The position numbers were made by a program, and so were the translations under genes. DNA of 64,000 nt from the NCBI RefSeq assembly GCF_000022325.1, contig NC_012034.1, positions 824,501-888,500 on the forward strand. Reading direction: 5' to 3'. The stretch comes from Caldicellulosiruptor bescii DSM 6725. GTDB taxonomy: Bacteria; Bacillota; Thermoanaerobacteria; Caldicellulosiruptorales; Caldicellulosiruptoraceae. Under the pieces are notes generated by a model, which was given only the letters and a program-made list of their open reading frames with translations, was not told the DNA's origin and did no database searches. Shown here in pieces: positions 7,073-15,212 of this stretch; positions within the stretch are counted from its first letter, which is position 1, and the number at the start of each line of letters is the position of its first letter.

Positions 7073-8670
7073 TGTGAAAAAAGTCCATATACCCTATAGG
7101 GGGTATAAAACTTTGGTATATCCCCCCACCTTGACAAGTAGGCAAGCCATCTTGAGACCGGCGGGCCCAGCTCCAAAAACCTGCGATTGACACGCACACG
7201 AGGGGGGTTAAACAAAAAAGGTTAAAAAACAAACAAAATTTCGCATTTTAGCTTAAAAAGTCTGAAATAATTTTAAAATTGCTTAAAACATTGCAATTTT
7301 AAAGAGGCTAAAAAGCTTTCACAGGACAAAAAGGAAAGACAGAGAACAGATACAAAATTTCAAAAGATCATTTTGAACCTTTGAAACATTCACAGCATAG
7401 CCAGTAATTTAAATGTTCAAATTGAACCTTATAATTCCTTTCCAGTAATTCCATTCTTACCATCGTTTATAAGCACATCAAAATGGCAAGATGGTATTTT
7501 ATATTCCCCTATCTCATTCTGCACGTTGTAGAGACTTTAAAAGCGCTTTGAGAAGGTTGTCAAACGTGTCAAATGCAAAGTTTAACGTGACAGGTTGACA
7601 ATTTAACAGAGCTGATTTTGACCGCAGCGGTCAAAGTGGAACAAGCTTAACAACCATCGAGAAAAGATTAACAGGTTAACAGTTTTAAATTGTCAAGAAG
7701 TGTCAAATTGTTTTATAAACGCTGTCCTGTGTTAAGAAATGTTAAGGTAAGCTACAGCTTTGACCTCTCTTTAAAGCTTATCAACCTTGGCACATCTCAA
7801 AATGGCAGTTATTCAAGTTTAACAGCCGATGAAATTCGTTGTCTGTTTTCAGCCAAGCCGACGAAATTCGTATGCTTGAACATGCTAACAAATGCTAACC
7901 TTTGGAGAAGACTCTACAAAGGGTATTCTAACTTGGAACATCCTAAATACAGGGTGTCGAAATTCACGACACCCCATAAACTATTCGGAAATTTCGGAGT
8001 CCCTAAAAAAAGAGCAACATAAAACTTACAATTTTGCAGTTCCTAAAAGGTGACTTCCTAACTTGGAAAGTCATTTTAAAGGGGAATGGACCTATAAATC
8101 CTTGTAGTTTTTCAATCAGGACCAGCGCGCTGGGGTTTGCATATGTGACCGCAAGTTTTCAATGTCTTTTGGAGCTTGTCTGTTCTTTGCAGGCTTTAGT
8201 TTAAACTCCAGAATTTTGAGCAAAAAGCTACTTAGTAAAACTTAAGGTTTGTTAAGGTTTTGAATTTGATAAAACTTGAGAAAACTGGAGGTTTTGCATT
8301 TGGGTGACTTGCTGACAAGTAAAAAGTGCAACTAACAGTCGCACTTTTACCAAAAAATTTTTAAACTGCACTTACAAATAGGAAATTAATTAGCATAACT
8401 TGAAATAAAACCAAAATTCATATCTAATAGTTGGCAATAAAGACAGACAAAATACATATTTGGACGATTTCTGATTGCACAAAACTATATTTTTGCGCAA
8501 TATAATAACAATGATTTCTTTGTTTACAAGTGTATAAAATACGTATTTATTTTTTATTGTTCCCACTTGATTTGGCAAATTTTTTGTGATATATACAATA
8601 TTGTATATGGGACAGTCACAAAGTGAGACAACCTATATACGGCACAAAATAAATGTTTGGAGGTGATATT
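7073..8670. other. 1.6-kb noncoding region, candidate replication or regulatory zone
   Basis: No ORF with a ribosome site was found on either strand. It holds several perfect palindromes: 7617-7635 (9-bp arms TTTGACCGC), 7952-7974 (8-bp arms GGGTGTCG), CCAGCGCGCTGG at 8122-8133, and a hairpin at 8322-8348. It also has recurring short words (TAACTTGGAA, GCTAAC, CCTAA) and AT-rich tracts near 8360-8600. It lies between the left repeat array and the Xre/PrimPol genes, the place expected for an origin and control region. Nothing here proves function. Confidence 0.5.
8591..8608. promoter_or_regulatory. Perfect 18-bp palindrome, probable Xre operator
   Basis: ATATACAATATTGTATAT is a perfect dyad 62 bp upstream of the Xre-family gene. 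Xre/Cro-type repressors commonly bind such dyads in their own promoter region. Confidence 0.6.
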
Positions 8671-8883
8671 ATGAACATTCTTGAAAAACTCAGAAGGGAA
8701 AGAAATTTGAGTATTTCTAAGGTATCTATAAAAACGGGGCTCAATTACAACATATTGTGGCAGGTCGAAAAAGGGTATAGGAAGGCATACCCAAGAATGA
8801 TGAAAGCTCTATCTGAATTCTATGGGGTTGCTGTAAATGAGATTTTTGAAGATGATGGGACTCCCAAAGTTGTCAACAGATAA
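8671..8883 (+). CDS. Xre-family helix-turn-helix regulator
   Basis: A 70-aa single-domain HTH_3 protein. Helices 1-2 span EKLRRERNLSISKVSIKTGL, the recognition helix is NYNILWQVEKGYRKAYP, and the end is MMKALSEFYGVAVNEIFED, a typical Cro/C1 layout. ATG 8671 follows GGAGGTGA (8659-8666). A perfect 18-bp palindrome lies upstream, so it probably autoregulates and controls the downstream replication genes. It is the likely lysogeny-type switch or copy regulator of the element. Confidence 0.88.
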   Translation: MNILEKLRRERNLSISKVSIKTGLNYNILWQVEKGYRKAYPRMMKALSEFYGVAVNEIFEDDGTPKVVNR

Positions 8884-9033
8884 GGAGAGAGGAATCCAAA
8901 AATTTTGAGTTTTGAAGGAGAAAATTTAAAAAATTTTGAGTTTTGCCTTAAGACAATATTACAAAATGGTAAACACATTGTCAACTAAATGAAACATTTT
9001 TATGAAAATTAAACAAAAAGGAGGTGTAATACT

Positions 9034-9897
9034 TTGAGTAGTATTGGAAAAAACTACAATAGAATGTTAAGAGCAGCGATTGCTTACGTAGAAAAGTTGA
9101 ACTGGGCTGTTTTGCCCCTGCATTCTGTGATAAATGGCAGTTGTACCTGTGGAAAAAAAGATTGTACAAGCGCAGGCAAACATCCCATCGGTGAGATTGT
9201 ACCTAATGGAGTGAAAGATGCCACAAAAGATATCAGCAAAGTAAAAGAATGGTGGCTCAAAAAGCCATGGGCTAATATTGGTATCGCAACTGGTAAGATA
9301 TCTGGATTCTTTGTTTTGGATGTTGACGGTGAGATAGGGAAGGAAGAATTGAGAGCTCTTGAAGTTGAATACGATAAGCTACCTGATACTGTTGAACAGT
9401 TAACAGGTAGTGGAGGTAAACATATTCTCTTTAAATATCCCGAAAATATTGTAATACAAAACAAGGTAGGCTTTATTCCTAAGGTAGATATTAGGGGCGA
9501 TGGAGGTTACATTGTTGTTGCTCCATCTATTCATAAAAGTGGCAATCAATACATGTGGGAAGCTTTCAGCCACCCATTGGAGGTTGAGATAGCTGAGCCT
9601 CCAAAATGGTTGATTGATATGATAGCCGAAAAGCCTTCAACACCAGATGGAAAAAGACCACCTGAATGGTGGAGAAAATTAGCACAAGGCGTACCAGAAG
9701 GCTACAGAAATATGTCGGCAGCCTCTCTTATGGGGCTGTTGCTGAGGAAGAGGATAAATCCTGTTTTAGCTACTATGCTGGTTATAGCATGGAATAGAGA
9801 ATTCAATAAGCCACCAATGGATGATAAAGAAGTTATAAGAATATGTGAATCAATAGCCAAAAGAGAGGTACAAAGACTAAAGGAGGGAATGAAATAA
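9034..9897 (+). CDS. Bifunctional DNA primase/polymerase (PrimPol)
   Basis: A 287-aa archaeo-eukaryotic primase superfamily protein. A Cys-rich insert (CTCGKKDCTSAGKHP, residues ~37-51) is typical of bacterial PrimPols on mobile elements. The metal-binding DxD lies at 96-98 (VLDVDG), the nucleotide-binding GSGGKH at ~125-130, and the third motif in VDIRGDGGYIVVAPS at ~151-165. TTG 9034 is the start because AAGGAGGTG (9018-9026) lies at proper spacing. It overlaps the next gene by one base (TAATG). The pair would prime and unwind element DNA during replication. Confidence 0.9.
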   Translation: MSSIGKNYNRMLRAAIAYVEKLNWAVLPLHSVINGSCTCGKKDCTSAGKHPIGEIVPNGVKDATKDISKVKEWWLKKPWANIGIATGKISGFFVLDVDGEIGKEELRALEVEYDKLPDTVEQLTGSGGKHILFKYPENIVIQNKVGFIPKVDIRGDGGYIVVAPSIHKSGNQYMWEAFSHPLEVEIAEPPKWLIDMIAEKPSTPDGKRPPEWWRKLAQGVPEGYRNMSAASLMGLLLRKRINPVLATMLVIAWNREFNKPPMDDKEVIRICESIAKREVQRLKEGMK

Positions 9898-11252
9898 TGA
9901 GCAACATCATAGAACTTGAGACACTTTTAAATTCAGCTCAAAACAATCAAGAGTTTGAAGATTTGGACAATATAGAGATAAAAGAATTTCCTCAGCCTAT
10001 GCCTGCAGAGGTATATCGAGGAATGGTAGGTACTATTGTAAAATATCTTGAAAACTTTACTGAAGCAGCTCCTGAAGCTTTGCTTATCAACTTATTGGTA
10101 GTATTTGGTGCCATTGTTGGGAAGGAAGCATGGATAGAGGTAGGAGGCGACAGGCATTATCCAAATCTCTTTGCTGTCTTGGTAGGAGATACTGCAAGTG
10201 GACGAAAAGGGTCAAGTTGGTCAATTATTGAAAGGGTATTGGAGAAAGCTGACAAAAATTTTGTATTAAACAATTTAAGAAATGGTACAGTGTCAGGTGA
10301 GGGTATTATATATCATGTCAGAGACCCTATTTTCAAGTGGGACAAGAACTCTGAGACTTATGAAATGATAGACCCCGGCGTTGAGGATAAGAGGTTACTT
10401 ATTATTGAGTCTGAGTTTGCCTCTCTACTTAGGGTTATGAAAAGAGAAGGGAACACAATTTCTCCATTGTTAAGGAATGCATGGGATGGCAAATACAAAT
10501 TAGAGACACTCTCAAAAACAAATTACACAAAGGCAACTAATGCTCATATCTCATTGATTGGGCATATAACGTTTGATGAACTGAAAAAAGAATTATCAGA
10601 CGTTGAGAAAATGAACGGTTTTGGCAACAGGTTTTTATGGGTATGTACACGAAGAAGCAAACTGTTACCTAATCCACCGTTATTACCAGAGGACAAGCTT
10701 ACAGGTTGGGGATTATTATTAAGAGAGAGTATTTCAAAAGCACCAAAAGGTTTAATTACAAAAACTCCTGCAGCTGAAGAAGCTTGGGCACTTATATATG
10801 AAAAATACGCAGACAAGGGAGAAGGTGAGACAGCGGCTTTAATAGGCAGGGCAGAAGCACAGATTTTGAGATTAAGCCTAATATATGCTTTATTAGATGG
10901 GAGCGAGAAAATTACTCATGAACATATATGCACTGCAAGGTTGGTGTGGGAGTACTGTCAAAAATCTGTTGAATTCATTTTCAGTGAATTCAACAGAGAA
11001 AAAGAAAGCTCAATGGTTTTAAATTTATTGAGCGCACTAAAAGAAAAACCATTGAGCCAAAGCGAAATTTATGAGGTTTTCAACAAACATATCAATGCCA
11101 AGAAAATGGCTTATTTGCTAAAAAAGATGAGTACAAAAGGTTATATAGAAGCAAAGAAAGAAAGAAGCAACGGCCGACCAAAAACACGCTGGTACATTAC
11201 ACCACTTGGTCTAAAGAAACTGGAATCTTCTAATATCGATTTTGCTTCTTAA
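9897..11252 (+). CDS. DUF3987-type ATPase/helicase-like replication protein
   Basis: A 451-aa protein resembling the DUF3987 proteins that accompany PrimPol on phages and plasmids. It has the conserved PEALLINLLVVFGAIVG segment, an unusual P-loop-like stretch (VLVGDTASGRKGSSWS, ~residues 98-113) and an acidic Walker-B-like IIESEF. The C-terminal winged helix ends in ERSNGRPKTRWYITPLG. The P-loop has GRKGSS where GKS/T is expected, so the ATP-binding mode is uncertain. It starts at ATG 9897 within the PrimPol stop and probably serves as replicative helicase or initiator. Confidence 0.75.
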   Translation: MSNIIELETLLNSAQNNQEFEDLDNIEIKEFPQPMPAEVYRGMVGTIVKYLENFTEAAPEALLINLLVVFGAIVGKEAWIEVGGDRHYPNLFAVLVGDTASGRKGSSWSIIERVLEKADKNFVLNNLRNGTVSGEGIIYHVRDPIFKWDKNSETYEMIDPGVEDKRLLIIESEFASLLRVMKREGNTISPLLRNAWDGKYKLETLSKTNYTKATNAHISLIGHITFDELKKELSDVEKMNGFGNRFLWVCTRRSKLLPNPPLLPEDKLTGWGLLLRESISKAPKGLITKTPAAEEAWALIYEKYADKGEGETAALIGRAEAQILRLSLIYALLDGSEKITHEHICTARLVWEYCQKSVEFIFSEFNREKESSMVLNLLSALKEKPLSQSEIYEVFNKHINAKKMAYLLKKMSTKGYIEAKKERSNGRPKTRWYITPLGLKKLESSNIDFAS

Positions 11253-11264
11253 CAAATTTTGCAG

Positions 11265-11373
11265 AGGGACTTTTTTCGCACTTTTTTCGCAGAGCTTTGC
11301 GAAAAAAGTCCCTACCTCAAACCCTTGAAAATCCTGTTTTTTAGAGTTTTTTCGCTTTTTTCGCTTTTTTCGC
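11265..11373. repeat. Right GCGAAAAAA repeat array, mirror of the left array
   Basis: A 15-bp-arm perfect inverted repeat (11265-11279 with 11299-11313) carries opposed copies of the 9-mer, with another inverted copy at 11282-11290. Three tandem copies in the reverse orientation (TTTTTTCGC at 11347-11355, 11356-11364, 11365-11373) follow. The triple arrays at the two ends face each other across ~4.4 kb that includes the replication genes. It sits directly upstream of the integrase gene and may also affect its expression. Confidence 0.85.
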
Positions 11374-11422
11374 AGGAAAAAGTTTTTTGAATATACGTTC
11401 GCTATAAGGGGGTTGGTTTTCA

Positions 11423-12400
11423 ATGCAATATCACAGTACTACAAATTTTGGACTAACATTTTCTCAATGGTTAGATATTTGGATGAATCAATTCATGAAA
11501 ATTAAACTGAGACCTACAACCTATTCAAGCTATATTCAGCTTATAAACAAGCATATAAAACCCAAACTGGGTCATATTCAGCTTCAAAATTTATCCCCTT
11601 TGGCTATTCAAGAGTGTTACAATAGCCTTTTACTTGAAAACCTTTCACCTAAAACAGTTAAGAACATTCATGTAATTATCCACAGTGCTCTAAAACAAGC
11701 TATAAAATGCGGCTACATAAATCAAAATGTATCTGAGGCAGTAGCACTACCCAAAGTTGAACGTCCAGAAATAAAAACTCTCTCTTCAGAGCAAGTAACA
11801 ACATTTTTGCAAGCTGCCCAAACAGACTCTCTTTATCCTGCATTTTTGTTAGAGCTTTATACAGGTCTCAGGCGAGGCGAACTGTTAGGGCTAAAATGGG
11901 ATGACATAGACTTTGATAATTGTACCATTCACGTTAAAAGGTCATTAGTTAGAGTATATGACCACAATTTGAAAAAAACAACACTCCTTCTCCAGCCACC
12001 TAAGACCAAAGCAGGTTATAGAGTTATACCAATTCCAGACTTTGTTGTTGCAGAATTAAAAGAACTCTATGAGGAACATCAAAGGATAAAATTATCCCAG
12101 CCTAACTTTAACTCTTTAAATTTGATGTTTGTTACTACTCAAGGAACACCTATCGACCCAAGGAATTTTGAGAGAAAATTTAAACAACTTCTCAAAAAAG
12201 CCAATTTGCCAAACATCAGGTTACACGATTTGAGGCATACTGTGGCTACCTTGCTATTGCAGCAGAACGTACATCCCAAAATTGTCCAAGAAATCTTAGG
12301 GCATAGAGATATCTCAACCACGTTGGATATTTACAGTCACGTTAACATTGAGCTAAAGAAAAAAGCTACATCTTGCTTAGTAGAAATCCTGAATTCGTGA
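11423..12400 (+). CDS. int: Tyrosine site-specific integrase
   Basis: A 325-aa phage-type integrase. The N-terminal SAM-like core-binding domain (LTFSQWLDIWMNQF, PTTYSSYIQLINKHI) is followed by the catalytic domain with Arg150 (TGLRRGELLGL), His268-x-x-Arg271 (LHDLRHT), His294 (LGHRDISTT) and nucleophile Tyr304 (LDIYSHV); all catalytic residues are present. ATG 11423 has a GGGGG ribosome site. The gene lies 36 bp from the right att repeat and catalyses integration into, and excision from, tRNA-Pro. Confidence 0.95.
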   Translation: MQYHSTTNFGLTFSQWLDIWMNQFMKIKLRPTTYSSYIQLINKHIKPKLGHIQLQNLSPLAIQECYNSLLLENLSPKTVKNIHVIIHSALKQAIKCGYINQNVSEAVALPKVERPEIKTLSSEQVTTFLQAAQTDSLYPAFLLELYTGLRRGELLGLKWDDIDFDNCTIHVKRSLVRVYDHNLKKTTLLLQPPKTKAGYRVIPIPDFVVAELKELYEEHQRIKLSQPNFNSLNLMFVTTQGTPIDPRNFERKFKQLLKKANLPNIRLHDLRHTVATLLLQQNVHPKIVQEILGHRDISTTLDIYSHVNIELKKKATSCLVEILNS

Positions 12401-12417
12401 AATAGAATCACGAATTC
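12391..12417 (+). terminator. Hairpin over the integrase stop codon
   Basis: GAATTCGTGA (12391-12400, containing the int stop TGA) pairs perfectly with 12408-12417 around a 7-nt loop. A run of seven T (TTTTTTT at 12430-12436) follows 12 bp later. It may be a terminator or mRNA 3' stabiliser; the T-tract is too distant for a textbook terminator. Confidence 0.5.
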
Positions 12418-12436
12418 GTGACAAAAAGGTTTTTTT

Positions 12437-12486
12437 AATGGTCGGGATGACAGGACTTGAACCTGCGACCTCCTGGTCCCGAACCA
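12437..12486. repeat. att repeat, right copy (within tRNA-Pro)
   Basis: 50 bp identical to 3164-3213. Here the sequence continues into the 5' half of the tRNA, so this copy forms the working gene. It marks the right boundary of the element. Confidence 0.95.
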
Positions 12487-12515
12487 GGCGCTCTACCAAG
12501 CTGAGCCACATCCCG
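12439..12515 (-). tRNA. tRNA-Pro (anticodon CGG)
   Basis: A 77-nt cloverleaf on the - strand. The acceptor CGGGATG pairs with CATCCCG, with discriminator A and encoded CCA. The anticodon stem CCTGG/CCAGG carries loop TTCGGGA, giving anticodon CGG for codon CCG. The T arm contains GGTTCAAGTCC. The element integrated into its 3' half and restored it, leaving a fragment at 3164. Confidence 0.97.
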
Positions 12516-12547
12516 ACCTTTTTCTTTATATGTTTTTTAAAATAAAG

Positions 12548-12577
12548 TTTACAAAGCTCTATTTAACATTATATAAT
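12548..12577 (+). promoter_or_regulatory. Promoter of the DUF402 operon
   Basis: TTTACA (12548-12553), 18-bp spacer, TATAAT (12572-12577), about 38 bp before TTG 12615. Confidence 0.65.
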
Positions 12578-12614
12578 AATTTTCAAAAAAATCAATCGAA
12601 AAAGGAGAATAAAA

Positions 12615-13079
12615 TTGAAGCTTATAAGAAAAAGATTTTACCCAGAAGAAGAGATAGATATCTCATCTGACCAAATAGTCTACCTCGACGAACAAGTATT
12701 GGTCACCAAGTGGCTGCCAATCAAAAAAAGAGAGGATATCAAATGGGGAGCTTCTTGCATATACTTTGACAAGGGAATAAAGATTAGCAAGGTCTATGGA
12801 CATGATGATAGACTAATTTACACCTATTGTGATATCATTAATACACGGAAAGATGAAGAAAAGATTGTCACAGAAGATCTGCTTGTTGATGTTGTGGTAT
12901 ATCCTGACGGTAGCTACAGAATAATGGACATAGATGAGCTTGTAATGCTGAGAAGAGAAAATAAAATCTCTGAAGAGATGGTTTTAGATGCGCTTCACAA
13001 GCTCAATTTTCTTTTAAACGACATTTACAATGGTTTTGAACTGGACAAGGTAGAAGAGTATCTTAAGAAAAAGGAGTGA
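12615..13079 (+). CDS. DUF402 family protein
   Basis: A 154-aa protein of the DUF402 family. It includes VTKWLPIKKREDIKWGASCIY, EDLLVDVVVYPDGSYRIMDIDEL and a helical C-terminus. Family members have been linked to nucleoside di/triphosphatase or RNA-binding roles, but the role here is unproven. The TTG start follows AAAGGAGAAT. It opens a run of tightly spaced housekeeping genes, next to a folate-dependent methyltransferase. Confidence 0.8.
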   Translation: MKLIRKRFYPEEEIDISSDQIVYLDEQVLVTKWLPIKKREDIKWGASCIYFDKGIKISKVYGHDDRLIYTYCDIINTRKDEEKIVTEDLLVDVVVYPDGSYRIMDIDELVMLRRENKISEEMVLDALHKLNFLLNDIYNGFELDKVEEYLKKKE

Positions 13080-13088
13080 AAACCCAGA

Positions 13089-13886
13089 ATGATAATTATT
13101 GGTGAGAAAATAAATTCAACAGTCAAAAACGTCGCAGAGGCTATAAAAAATGAAGATTACAATTTCATAGTATCCCTTGCAGAAAAACAGGCAAAAGCAG
13201 GTGCTCATTATATAGATGTAAACGCTGGGGCGTTTGTTGACATTGAGGCGGAAATACTAAAAAAGATGGTTCAAAGCATTCAAAGCAAAGTTGACACCCC
13301 ACTTTCAATTGACAGTCCACGACCAGAGGTAATTTCTGAGGTTATGAAAGTCTACAGGGGTCAAAGAGCAATTTTCAATTCTGTTATATATGAGCAAGGA
13401 ATCTTAAATAAAGCTCTGCCCGTGATAAAAGAGTACAACATGAAAGTTGTTGCACTTTTGATGGAAGACAGTGGTATTCCTGAAGATCCTAAAAGTAGAC
13501 TTGAGATAGCAAAACGACTTGTTGACAGATTTGACAAGGAAGGAATCTTGCTTGAGGACATTTTTTTGGACCCGATGGTTCAGCCAGTTTCTGTGGATAA
13601 AAGATATGTTGATATTGCACTTGAGACAATCAGGCTTTTGAGGAATGAGTTTGAGAATGTGAATATCATATGCGGACTTTCAAATATATCCTTTGGCTTG
13701 CCAAAAAGAAGATGGATAAACAGAGCATTTTTGCCTATTGCAATCTATTATGGACTCAACAGTTGTATTGCTGATCCGCTTGATGATGTTCTGATGAAAC
13801 TCATTTATGCTTCTGAGACTTTGTCTGGGCAGGATGAGTTTTGCATGGAATTTATAACAAAAGCACGGGAAGGTTTTTTAGATTAA
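13089..13886 (+). CDS. Methyltetrahydrofolate:corrinoid methyltransferase-like protein
   Basis: A 265-aa pterin-binding TIM-barrel protein. MIIIGEKINSTVKNVAEAI, GAHYIDVNAGAF, PLSIDSPRPEVI, DPMVQPVS and the NIICGLSNISFGLPKR segment follow the AcsE/MetH-pterin domain pattern. Such enzymes move the methyl group of methyl-THF to a corrinoid protein. No corrinoid protein or CO-dehydrogenase gene is nearby, so its partner is unknown. It could serve a MetH-like or an orphan C1 role. Confidence 0.82.
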   Translation: MIIIGEKINSTVKNVAEAIKNEDYNFIVSLAEKQAKAGAHYIDVNAGAFVDIEAEILKKMVQSIQSKVDTPLSIDSPRPEVISEVMKVYRGQRAIFNSVIYEQGILNKALPVIKEYNMKVVALLMEDSGIPEDPKSRLEIAKRLVDRFDKEGILLEDIFLDPMVQPVSVDKRYVDIALETIRLLRNEFENVNIICGLSNISFGLPKRRWINRAFLPIAIYYGLNSCIADPLDDVLMKLIYASETLSGQDEFCMEFITKAREGFLD

Positions 13887-13910
13887 AAAAGCATATGAAA
13901 AGGTGAAAAG

Positions 13911-15212
13911 ATGCTAAGGGTTTCGAAAGTAGCTGAAAAAAGCTTAGCTCATAAATGCGGTATCGTAGAAGGAGATATGATTTTGAGCATAAATGGTAAT
14001 AAAATTAATGATCTTCTTGACTATATGTATTACTCCAAGGATGAAAGTCTTGTAATAGAATATATAAGAGACGGCAATATCCAAAAAATAGGGCTTATAA
14101 ATAGAAAAGTGAAGCCTCTTGGGATGGAATTTGAATATGAGAATGTAAAAAGGTGCACAAACAAATGTATATTTTGTTTTATTGACCAGCTTCCCAAAGG
14201 AATGAGAGATACCTTATATGTCAAAGACGATGACACCGTTCTTTCGGTTTTAAGTGGTAACTATATCACTCTTACCAACCTGACTACAGAAGATTTTGAG
14301 AGAATAGTTAAGTTTCACTTGAGTCCTTTGAAAATTTCTGTGCACACAACAGACCCGCAGCTTCGAAAATTTATTCTTAAAAATCCCAAAGCTTCTTTGA
14401 TTTTAAAGCAACTTGAATATTTGTCAAGCCACAACATTGAATTTGATGTTCAAATAGTTTTGATGAAAAATATCAACGATAAAGATAATCTTGACAGGAC
14501 TATATCAAGCCTTGCAAACTTCTATCCAAACCTTCGGTCGATTGCAGTTGTGCCTGTTGGACTTACCAAGTATAGAGAGGGGCTTTTTGAACTTGAGCCT
14601 TTTTCAAAAGAGGATGCAAAAGAGGTTCTTTGGCAGATATCAAAATGGCAAAAAGAGTTTGAAAGAAGATTTGGAACCAAACTTGTATTTGCTTCAGATG
14701 AGTTTTATGTAAAGGCAGAAGAGAAAATACCTGATTATAGATTTTATGAAGAGTTCAGACAGATTGAAAATGGAGTGGGTCTTCTTGCCCTTTTTAAAAA
14801 ACAGTTTTTAAGTAGCTTAAAAAAACTAAAACCAAATGTTAAATTAAAAAAACGTATAACTCTTGTGACATCTGTGGCAGCATATAAGTTTATGAAAGAA
14901 CTAATTGAAACTTTTAACCAGAAATACCCAAATATAAAGGTTGATGTTGTGGCTATTGTCAATAATTTTTTTGGTGAAAATGTCACTGTTGCAGGGCTTT
15001 TAACTGGCCAGGATATTATAAGCCAGCTAAACTGCAGAGAACTTGGGGATTATGTTTTGGTTCCTGCATGTGCTCTCAATCATGAAAATAAATTCTTGGA
15101 TGATGTTCATATAGATGATGTTGCCAAAGAAATAAAAAAGCCTGTATATCCTGTGCAAAATCATGGCAGAAAACTTTTATATTACCTTTTGAAAGGTGGT
15201 GAGAAGAATTGA
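13911..15212 (+). CDS. DUF512 family PDZ/radical-SAM-like protein
   Basis: A 433-aa protein. An N-terminal PDZ-like domain (KSLAHKCGIVEGDMILSING) is followed by a radical-SAM-type cysteine cluster (CTNKCIFCFID, Cys-x3-Cys-x2-Cys, near residue 80) and the DUF512 C-terminal domain (CALNHENKFLDDV). It is conserved in clostridia next to der, as here, where it overlaps der by four bases. This suggests a role in ribosome or GTPase biology, but the reaction is unknown. Confidence 0.85.
   Translation: MLRVSKVAEKSLAHKCGIVEGDMILSINGNKINDLLDYMYYSKDESLVIEYIRDGNIQKIGLINRKVKPLGMEFEYENVKRCTNKCIFCFIDQLPKGMRDTLYVKDDDTVLSVLSGNYITLTNLTTEDFERIVKFHLSPLKISVHTTDPQLRKFILKNPKASLILKQLEYLSSHNIEFDVQIVLMKNINDKDNLDRTISSLANFYPNLRSIAVVPVGLTKYREGLFELEPFSKEDAKEVLWQISKWQKEFERRFGTKLVFASDEFYVKAEEKIPDYRFYEEFRQIENGVGLLALFKKQFLSSLKKLKPNVKLKKRITLVTSVAAYKFMKELIETFNQKYPNIKVDVVAIVNNFFGENVTVAGLLTGQDIISQLNCRELGDYVLVPACALNHENKFLDDVHIDDVAKEIKKPVYPVQNHGRKLLYYLLKGGEKN

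Larger units (their letters stand above)
3164..12486. mobile_element. 9.3-kb integrative element in tRNA-Pro(CGG)
   Basis: Bounded by perfect 50-bp direct repeats at 3164-3213 and 12437-12486; the intact tRNA-Pro is at the right end and a tyrosine integrase lies just inside it. Contents left to right: ribbon-helix-helix regulator (- strand), five small unknown or RHH-like genes, a TerS-like gene, a sigma-70-like gene, repeat array, ~1.6 kb noncoding DNA, Xre regulator, PrimPol, DUF3987-like ATPase, mirrored repeat array, integrase. No capsid, portal, large terminase, relaxase or type IV secretion genes are visible. That suits a satellite or integrated-plasmid-like element better than a full prophage or ICE. 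Confidence 0.93.

Noticed and set aside
6825-7190. 121-codon frame over the left repeat array
   Set aside because: It overlaps the sigma-like gene, its Lys/Ser-rich sequence is just the translated repeats, and it has no ribosome site.
7690-8022. 110-codon frame with a TTG start in the noncoding region
   Set aside because: No Shine-Dalgarno site, composition unlike a protein, and it spans the palindrome at 7952-7974. Treated as noncoding.
8390-8578. 62-codon - strand frame
   Set aside because: AT-rich chance frame with no ribosome site and no recognisable features.
6925-11373. Integrase arm-type binding sites
   Set aside because: They lie 1.1 kb and 3.7 kb from the att cores, too far for typical arm sites; origin or operator roles fit better.
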